Shown here one piece after another: positions 25,498-30,601 of a stretch of DNA of 30,601 bases. Source of the DNA: CAYRQP01 sp964426545 (GTDB taxonomy: Bacteria > Fermentibacterota > Fermentibacteria > Fermentibacterales > JCC-6); NCBI GenBank assembly GCA_964426545.1, contig CAYRQP010000020.1:1-30601 (forward strand), read 5' to 3'. The position numbers and the translations under genes are program-made. Numbering within the stretch: position 1 is the first letter of the stretch; the number at the start of each line of letters is the position of its first letter. The notes beneath the pieces were generated by a model. The model was not told the origin of the DNA. It saw nothing but the letters and a program-made list of their open reading frames with translations, and did not search any database.

Positions 25498-26811
25498 ATG
25501 AAAAAAATACTTGAAACAGCTAAAAACAAATCTGATCAGGCAGAAGTCTATTACACCAGAAGCAGCTCAGGCAGCATGTCGATGCGTGACAGCAAAACCA
25601 CAAAGATGTCAACTTCCATTCAGTCTGGTTATGCCCTGCGTCTCCTGAAAGGCGGCAAGATAGGTACGGCATATACGAAAAGTCTGAAGAACATCGATGA
25701 GTTCGTGAATAACGGATGTATGTCGCTAAAGGGGAATGTGGAAGCATCATTCGAATTTCCGGAGCATATTGAACTTCTTGATGCAGATGCATACGACCCG
25801 TCGGTTGGAAAAATCAGTTATTCCGACCTTCAGAAAGAAGCGCAGAAACTGCTGAAGTATCTCGAAGGCAAAATAGAAGGATTGGTCGATATCGGAGTAG
25901 GGTACGGGACAGATGAAACGGGTATCATGAACTCCAGGGGGCTCAACATGAGTCAAAGCAGTTCATTCTATTACATATATACCTCCCTTCTCTTTCCAAA
26001 TACAGAAGCGGGCATCTGTAAAATGTTCCTTAACAGGGAAATTGAAGATTTCTCCCGCGATGAGATAGACTCACTTGTAGAAATGTATAAGGCAGGACTT
26101 CCTGAAGTGGACATCCCTTCAGGAAAGATGAAAGTCATGTTTACGGTGGACAGCATGTATGGTCTTCTGTGGCGGCTTTCAGCAGCCGCTCAGGGCAAGT
26201 CTTTTTACAACAGGGTATCTCCGCTTCAGGATAAACTGGGGCAGAAAGTTCTCTCAGATAAGTTTACGCTTTATGGAGATCCTTCCGCTCCAGACAATGT
26301 TGGACGACGGATGTTCGATGATGAGGGGATGCCGACTAAGAAGCACCATGTGTTCGAAAAAGGTGTGTTCAAGAATTTGATACTTAATCTGGACTACGCC
26401 GCCAAACTTGGGATGAAGCCAACCGGCAACGGATTCCGCGGTGGAATGTGGGGCGGCGAGACAGTGTCTCTGCCCCCTGTGCCTTCTCTCAACAGTTCCA
26501 GGATTGCTCCGGGAGACACCTCCTTCGAAAAAATGGTTAGCAGCATGGACAGGGGTGTAATAATATTCGGCATGCTCGGAGCTCATTCAGGTAATATTCT
26601 GAATGGCGATTTGTGTGTGGGACTCAATCCGGGCTACTATGTCAAAGATGGCAAAATAAGAGGAAGAGTGAAGGACGGAATGGTAAGCGGGAATGTGTAT
26701 GAACTCCTGAACAATGTCATAACTGTCGAAGACACTTTACATGATTCGCTGATGGGCGGAAAATACCCGTCCATTCTTCTTGATGATGTAAGCGTTTCGG
26801 CAAAGAAATAG
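25498..26811 (+). CDS. tldE: TldE/PmbA-like partner protease subunit
   Basis: About 437 residues from the ATG at 25498. A TTG six codons upstream is open, but only the ATG lies properly behind the G-rich run. The protein belongs to the PmbA/TldD family and lacks HExxxH, as expected for the non-catalytic half of the heterodimer. Typical segments are MSTSIQSGYALRLLKGGKIG near the N-terminus, DNVGRRMFDDEGMPTKKHHV in the C-terminal half and a final GNVYELLNNVITV. One base separates it from tldD, so the subunits are probably made in a fixed ratio through coupling. Confidence 0.9.
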   Translation: MKKILETAKNKSDQAEVYYTRSSSGSMSMRDSKTTKMSTSIQSGYALRLLKGGKIGTAYTKSLKNIDEFVNNGCMSLKGNVEASFEFPEHIELLDADAYDPSVGKISYSDLQKEAQKLLKYLEGKIEGLVDIGVGYGTDETGIMNSRGLNMSQSSSFYYIYTSLLFPNTEAGICKMFLNREIEDFSRDEIDSLVEMYKAGLPEVDIPSGKMKVMFTVDSMYGLLWRLSAAAQGKSFYNRVSPLQDKLGQKVLSDKFTLYGDPSAPDNVGRRMFDDEGMPTKKHHVFEKGVFKNLILNLDYAAKLGMKPTGNGFRGGMWGGETVSLPPVPSLNSSRIAPGDTSFEKMVSSMDRGVIIFGMLGAHSGNILNGDLCVGLNPGYYVKDGKIRGRVKDGMVSGNVYELLNNVITVEDTLHDSLMGGKYPSILLDDVSVSAKK

Positions 26812-26852
26812 ATTATACTCCTATATTGGGTGTGGATTAAAAAGGGGATGTG

Positions 26853-27425
26853 ATGGGATTACTTCAGCATGCAAAGCAGACGCGCTCTGTCCGCCGTTTC
26901 AGGGAGAATGAGAGATTGTCCCGAAAAACTGTTGAAAACTTCGTGGATACGTCAAGATTTGCTCCCAATGGTGCCAACCTGCAGAAACTTCGGTTCTCGA
27001 TAGTCACAGATAAAGAAAAATGTGAGGGAATATTCCCCTCGACAAAGTGGGCGGGATATTTAGAAGACTGGGACGGACCGGCAGAAGGTGAAAGACCGTC
27101 CGGATACATTGTAATTCATATTCCGCGGGAGGAAAAACCCTATACGAGAATCGACGCCGGAATCGCCGCTGGTTATATAGTACTTGCTGCAGAGGAAGCC
27201 GGAGTGGGTTCCTGCATGATAATGAGTTTTGATCCTGATACAGTGAAGATTGTGGTTGGAACTCCCGAAGGGTATAAACCGGTGCTGGTCATTGCCCTTG
27301 GATATCCTGCCGAAACAGTCGTTCTCGAAGAATCAGATGGAAATGTTAAATACTGGCGCGACAGCAGCGGAGTGCATCATGTCCCCAAACTCCCGCTGGA
27401 AGATATTCTATACGAACAGGAGTAG
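26853..27425 (+). CDS. Nitroreductase-family flavoprotein
   Basis: 190 residues from the ATG at 26853, behind AAAAGGGG; a GTG one codon upstream is a less likely start. The N-terminus (HAKQTRSVRRFREN) is the FMN-phosphate-binding RSxRxF segment of the nitroreductase family. SRFAPNGANLQKLRF corresponds to the A-PS-x-N-Q-type motif, with Gly-Ala in place of Ser. DAGIAAGYIVLAAEEAGVGS and VIALGYPAE complete the family fold. The reaction could be nitro, quinone or enone reduction; some relatives act as thiazole/oxazole dehydrogenases, but nothing here proves that. It sits 41 bases after tldE and 2 bases before the aminopeptidase, clearly in the same operon. Confidence 0.85.
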   Translation: MGLLQHAKQTRSVRRFRENERLSRKTVENFVDTSRFAPNGANLQKLRFSIVTDKEKCEGIFPSTKWAGYLEDWDGPAEGERPSGYIVIHIPREEKPYTRIDAGIAAGYIVLAAEEAGVGSCMIMSFDPDTVKIVVGTPEGYKPVLVIALGYPAETVVLEESDGNVKYWRDSSGVHHVPKLPLEDILYEQE

Positions 27426-27427
27426 AG

Positions 27428-28681
27428 ATGTTTAAACCTGAAATCTATGCCGAAAGGCGAAAGAAGTTAATCGCAGAAATGTCCGAGGAATTCGTGATGA
27501 TAGTGCCGCCTTCATCCTATAAGCCCACAAGTGCGGACGCTCTGTATCCATACACCCCAAATGTCGACCTTGTTTATCTCACAGGCATTGCTCAATCCGG
27601 AACCTGGCTTGTCATTCACAGGCGCAAAGGTGAAGAGGTAAAGGAAATCCTGTTCATCGATGCCTATGATGAAACTCACGCAAAGTGGGTAGGGACAGTC
27701 CTGGCGAAAGAAGAAGCACAGGAAAAGACCGGAATAGAAAAGATTAATTTCAATTCAGGTGTTAAAGGCTGGATTAGCAGATTGGTTATCCGATACGGGA
27801 TTACAAATATCTGGTATGACTTTCCTATTGCAGGAATCTCGTCGAGAATGGGAACTAGACTGCAGTTTGCAAACGACCTTAGCAGCGCATATCCGCATAT
27901 TGTCTTAAACAGATTGTCTGAAAAGATATTCCACATGCGGATGGTCAAGGAAGAATGTGAACTCGAAGCCATGAAGAAGGCAATATCTCTTTCCAACAAG
28001 GGATTCAACCATGCTGCAAAGACTTTGAAACCCGGCATGATGGAGTATGAATTCGAAGCAGAACTCGAATACATTTTCGCAAAGAACAGCGAGAAAATGC
28101 CTGCGTTTTCCGCTATTGTCGCCGGTGGCGGGCGGGCAACCTGTCTTCATTACAGCAGAAAGAATCAAGAACTCGAAGACGGGACACTGATGCTTCTGGA
28201 CTTTGGAGCGCGTTGCGAACTTTATAACTCAGACATTTCGAGAACTCTTCCTGTAAACGGTAAATACACTGCAAGACAGCGAGAACTCATGGAAATGGTC
28301 ATCCAGGTACAGGAGGAAGCCATACGCCTTCTTCGTCCTGGAAAACTCCACCTGACATGGAACAATGAAGTAAAGGAATACTACACAGATCTGCTGCTTG
28401 AAAAGAAAATGATAGAGGAACGCAAAGAGATAGACAAATTCTATTATCATAACATCGGGCATCACATAGGACTCGACACCCATGATGAGAACATCATCAG
28501 CGAAGAGTTGCAGGCAGGAATGATACTTACCGTGGAGCCGGGGTTTTATTCAACAGAAGAAGGAATAGGAATAAGAATCGAAGATGATATTCTGATAGGT
28601 AAGAAGCATAACATCAACCTCTCCGCTGATATTCCGAAAACACCCGATGAAATCGAAAAATTGATGGCAGGGACGGAATAA
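27428..28681 (+). CDS. pepP: Xaa-Pro aminopeptidase (M24B metallopeptidase)
   Basis: 417 residues. It removes N-terminal residues preceding proline. An N-terminal creatinase/aminopeptidase-P domain (about 1-160, with TPNVDLVYLTG) precedes the pita-bread catalytic domain. The five metal ligands are present: Asp258 in LLDFGA, Asp269 in NSDISRTLPV, His345 in HNIGHHIGLDTHD, Glu370 in TVEPGFY and Glu385 in IRIEDD. No signal peptide is present, so it is cytosolic. It starts two bases after the nitroreductase stop. Together with TldDE it gives this operon three proteolytic genes, fitting intracellular peptide turnover or processing. Confidence 0.92.
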   Translation: MFKPEIYAERRKKLIAEMSEEFVMIVPPSSYKPTSADALYPYTPNVDLVYLTGIAQSGTWLVIHRRKGEEVKEILFIDAYDETHAKWVGTVLAKEEAQEKTGIEKINFNSGVKGWISRLVIRYGITNIWYDFPIAGISSRMGTRLQFANDLSSAYPHIVLNRLSEKIFHMRMVKEECELEAMKKAISLSNKGFNHAAKTLKPGMMEYEFEAELEYIFAKNSEKMPAFSAIVAGGGRATCLHYSRKNQELEDGTLMLLDFGARCELYNSDISRTLPVNGKYTARQRELMEMVIQVQEEAIRLLRPGKLHLTWNNEVKEYYTDLLLEKKMIEERKEIDKFYYHNIGHHIGLDTHDENIISEELQAGMILTVEPGFYSTEEGIGIRIEDDILIGKKHNINLSADIPKTPDEIEKLMAGTE

Positions 28682-28712
28682 CATTTCATTCAGCGAAGAA
28701 GATCTACGCCTG

Positions 28713-29144
28713 ATGAAGATAGCCCTCATCAAGGCTCAGGAAGCATTTGACAGAGGAGAAGTACCCGTTGGAGCAGTGCTGGTCGATTCATCGGGCAATC
28801 TCTTCGAAAACAGCAACCGCACCAGCGAACTCAATTCCCCATCGGCCCATGCAGAACATCTCGTGGTAACAGAGGCATCAGAAGCAGGAGGTGACTGGCG
28901 GTTGGATGACTGTACCCTCTATACAACACTCGAGCCCTGCCTTATGTGTGCGGGTTTAACAATTCTGTCCCGTATTCCACGGGTCGTTTACGGAGCATGG
29001 GACAAGCGGTTTGGTGCATTCGGTTCCGTTACGGATGTGATGAAAATGCCTGGGCTCAATCACTATCCCGATGTCCAGGGCGGCTGCCTTGCAGATGAAT
29101 CTTCGAATCTGCTGAAGGAATTTTTCCGCAGCAAGCGCAAATAA
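28713..29144 (+). CDS. tadA: tRNA-specific adenosine deaminase
   Basis: 143 residues from the first ATG. It converts A34 of tRNA-Arg(ACG) to inosine. The zinc site is complete: His46 and Glu48 (proton shuttle) in SAHAEH, and Cys76 and Cys79 in LEPCLMCAG. REVPVGAVLV-type sequence appears as GEVPVGAVLV, and the C-terminus SSNLLKEFFRSKRK is typical. The frame is open upstream to 28665, and the codons from 28683 read ISFSEEDLRLM, matching the family's N-terminal FSxExxMRxAL helix. No ATG, GTG or TTG lies there, so an ATT start at 28683, one base after the pepP stop, is possible. It is the last gene of the operon; the 82-bp element begins soon after. Confidence 0.92.
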   Translation: MKIALIKAQEAFDRGEVPVGAVLVDSSGNLFENSNRTSELNSPSAHAEHLVVTEASEAGGDWRLDDCTLYTTLEPCLMCAGLTILSRIPRVVYGAWDKRFGAFGSVTDVMKMPGLNHYPDVQGGCLADESSNLLKEFFRSKRK

Positions 29145-29145
29145 G

Positions 29146-29180
29146 ATCAGTGTCGTATGGTACTGACCATTCTCAGCAAA
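29146..29180 (+). repeat. Fragment of the 82-bp element joined to copy C
   Basis: GATCAGTGTCGTA at 29146-29158 matches the left end of the element, then the sequence diverges (TGGTACTGACCATTCT). It meets CAGCAAA, which corresponds to the outer flank of the right arm. This suggests a deleted copy or an abortive event next to copy C. Confidence 0.5.
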
Positions 29181-29261
29181 AGTGTCGTACTTCACTTCTC
29201 CCATTTTAGGTTATTGGCAAAGCAGTCAGGACTAAAGCTGGAATAAGGTGAACTCGACATT
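29181..29261 (-). repeat. 82-bp inverted-repeat, MITE-like element (copy C, inverted)
   Basis: In inverted orientation relative to copies B and D. It begins AGTGTCGTACTTCACTTCTC and ends GGAATAAGGTGAACTCGACA. Its central spacer (GCAAAGCAGTCAGGACTAAAG) is the reverse complement of copy D's spacer with few changes. It sits between tadA and the exported-protein gene at 29321, and its stem may also terminate the tadA operon. Confidence 0.85.
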
Positions 29262-29288
29262 GTTTGTCTACTTTTGGTATGCTATATT
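29260..29288 (+). promoter_or_regulatory. Promoter of the exported-protein gene, at the edge of copy C
   Basis: TTGTTT (29260-29265), 17 bases, then TATATT (29283-29288) with an extended TGC just before it. The -35 overlaps the last two bases of the inverted-repeat element, so the element edge may supply part of the promoter. Confidence 0.5.
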
Positions 29289-29320
29289 GATAGAAAGCGT
29301 TCAAAAACAAAGGAGGAATC

Positions 29321-30172
29321 ATGAAGTGTTTAGTTCTTTTAACAGTGCTTGCCCTGTGCGCATTCGGCTGGGTGGACTTGGACGGCAGGGACAGTTCCAT
29401 CCCGCCTTCACCATCTCCTTATGCCAATGATGCAATATCACTTACATGTGTAAACAATTTTCAGGTTCCGTCAGCATATCACATACTCGGGCTTGCCCAT
29501 GAAACCAGCCTTTCCTCCCTGGCACTGCGGAGCAGTGTGGATAATTCACTGATGGCGGTTGATTACAGCGGAATAGTCCAGTGGACAATGGATGGTCCCG
29601 GTGTATCTGGCTTTGGAGCTTGTCACACATGGCCGCCGACTTACGGTTACTTCACAAACAGCTGGACATCTTCGTCGATGTTCTATTGCGATGAGAGTTC
29701 GGGCTGGAGTTGGAGTTCAGCATGGACTAATCCCGCCGGAACAAACGGTAGAGGAATGGAATACAGCATCAACACCAACTATTTCTGGCAGACAAATTCA
29801 AGCACCGGTTTATACTGGATGGATGAAACCGGTGCAAATACATATTTCTCCATAACTGAGCCGGGAAGCCAGATGAGCGGAATCACACTATTCCCATACA
29901 ATGGAAACATGGGAATCATCGTCACCGTCTACGATTATCAGGACTGGTTCTTTTATGAGTTCGAAGCCGGAGTAGGATTGACTTATCTTGGCTCAGCAAG
30001 TCCTGGGTTAAGTTATTTTGAAACTTCCCTCGGAATAACATACAGTCCGGATACCGGTACTTTCTTCTGGAGTTACGAACCGTATGACGATGATTTCTGG
30101 ATTGGTGAATTCAGTGCCGGTGGGCTTGCTCTCGAACAGAACACATGGGGTGGGATAAAGAGCGAGTTCTAG
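29321..30172 (+). CDS. Small exported protein of unknown function with TWGxIK tail
   Basis: 283 residues. The ATG follows AAAGGAGGAATC, the same leader type as the first giant surface protein. A signal peptide (MKCLVLLTVLALCAFG) precedes a Trp-, Tyr- and Ser-rich mature protein with repeated strings such as GIVQWTMDG, TGLYWMDETG, WFFYEFEAG and FFWSYEPYDDDFWIGEFSAG. These resemble blades of a beta-propeller, but no family was recognised. The C-terminus NTWGGIKSEF resembles the STWGTIKALD end of the protein at 16631-17434. The gene stands alone between two inverted copies of the 82-bp element and has its own promoter, so it could have arrived or duplicated independently of its neighbours. Confidence 0.75.
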   Translation: MKCLVLLTVLALCAFGWVDLDGRDSSIPPSPSPYANDAISLTCVNNFQVPSAYHILGLAHETSLSSLALRSSVDNSLMAVDYSGIVQWTMDGPGVSGFGACHTWPPTYGYFTNSWTSSSMFYCDESSGWSWSSAWTNPAGTNGRGMEYSINTNYFWQTNSSTGLYWMDETGANTYFSITEPGSQMSGITLFPYNGNMGIIVTVYDYQDWFFYEFEAGVGLTYLGSASPGLSYFETSLGITYSPDTGTFFWSYEPYDDDFWIGEFSAGGLALEQNTWGGIKSEF

Positions 30173-30173
30173 C

Positions 30174-30193
30174 AAAAAGTGCCTGGCACCTTT
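30174..30193. repeat. GTGCC-type palindrome after the exported-protein gene
   Basis: AAAAAGTGCCTGGCACCTTT starts two bases after the stop codon. It is an imperfect version of the palindromes at 5913 and 14477/14542. With few U residues after it, it could be a weak terminator. Only nine bases separate it from copy D. Confidence 0.65.
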
Positions 30194-30202
30194 AACAATA
30201 TC

Positions 30203-30284
30203 AGTGTCGTACTTCACCTTATTCCATCTTTAGTCCTGACTGCTTTACCAACAGTCTAAAGTGGGAGAAGTGATGTACGGCACT
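30203..30284 (+). repeat. 82-bp inverted-repeat, MITE-like element (copy D)
   Basis: The left arm, AGTGTCGTACTTCACCTTAT, is preceded by ATATC exactly as in copy B. The right arm, CTAAAGTGGGAGAAGTGATG then TACGGCACT, is complementary with a few mismatches. The spacer TCCTGACTGCTTTACCAACA is shared with copy C in reverse. It lies downstream of the exported-protein gene and 18 bases before the transposase remnant. Confidence 0.85.
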
Positions 30285-30302
30285 AACTGTCACGAATAGT
30301 TA

Positions 30303-30601
30303 GGGCTTCCCGAATATCAGATGAAGGCACCGCTTGATCCATCCCTCATGACTCACTTCCGGAAAAGATTCTCTCCGTATCTCCTGCAGATATAACCTTC
30401 CCTACGGATATGAAACTTCTGAACAGTCCCCGTGAATGTCTTGAGGGAATAATCGACACTCTTCATGAATTGCGAGCGCCAGGGAGGAAAAAGCCCCGGA
30501 CTTATCTTGAAACGGCGCGCAGAGATTATTTGAATGTTCAGAAGATGAAGCGCCCCTTGATAATCTCACACGAGACCAATACCGAAAACTTCTTGTAATC
30601 G
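30303..30601 (+). pseudogene. IS5-like (DUF772-type) transposase remnant, internally deleted and running off the window
   Basis: Two frames carry pieces of one transposase. Frame one (30303-30395) reads GLPEYQMKAPLDPSLMTHFR and KRF, the DUF772-like N-terminal region. Frame two (from about 30383) reads PADITFPTDMKLLN, RECLEGIIDTLH, GRKKPRTYLETARRDYLNV, the segment that normally lies some 60 residues later. An internal deletion with frameshift near 30380 joins them. After QKMKRP a third frame (LDNLTRDQYRKLLVI) may continue the family sequence, suggesting another frameshift near 30560. The N-terminus is missing and the 3' part lies outside the window. It cannot encode active transposase. Confidence 0.75.

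Overview
The window looks like a chromosomal segment of an uncultured Gram-negative bacterium of the FCB group, possibly a Fermentibacterota-like lineage. That placement is inference. It rests on very large secreted beta-sandwich proteins ending in Por/T9SS-like C-terminal sorting domains, G-rich Shine-Dalgarno sequences, standard stop usage and a mid-40s GC content judged by eye. No rRNA, tRNA or CRISPR array was seen.

Left edge (1-1114): degenerate tandem stem-loop repeats abut the 3' two thirds of a DUF4143-type AAA ATPase pseudogene carrying two in-frame TGA codons. A partial copy of an interspersed 82-bp inverted-repeat element follows. Surface-protein region (1115-14473): two giant exported proteins (1533 and about 2671 aa) have different N-terminal heads (FG-GAP repeats plus OB-fold-like domains in one; jelly-roll, MAM-like, Ig-like and propeller-like modules in the other). 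Both carry the same stalk of Kre9-like repeats and the same sorting domain. Each is followed by paired hairpins. The gap between them holds a complete MITE-like element and a GTGCC palindrome.

Operon A (14694-19698, +): hybrid histidine kinase, translationally coupled small exported protein, phosphomannomutase/phosphoglucomutase and a Rossmann/DUF2520 protein. It ends at a symmetric hairpin shared with the convergent minus-strand pair: a papain-family protease with a sorting tail (20210-22654) and a DUF2721 membrane protein (19707-20156).

Operon B (22780-29144, +): a sulfatase-superfamily protein with an apparent frameshift near its C-terminus, TldD, TldE, a nitroreductase, an Xaa-Pro aminopeptidase and TadA. 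The TldDE-nitroreductase-aminopeptidase run suggests shared work on peptides, but no precursor peptide was found.

Right edge (29145-30601): a small exported protein gene is flanked by two oppositely oriented copies of the 82-bp element, followed by a deleted IS5-like transposase remnant running off the window. The most notable signals are the head-swapping stalk module, the TWGxIK tail shared by two otherwise dissimilar exported proteins, the MITE-bracketed gene whose promoter -35 sits at the element edge, and the frameshifted sulfatase with Thr in place of the catalytic Cys.
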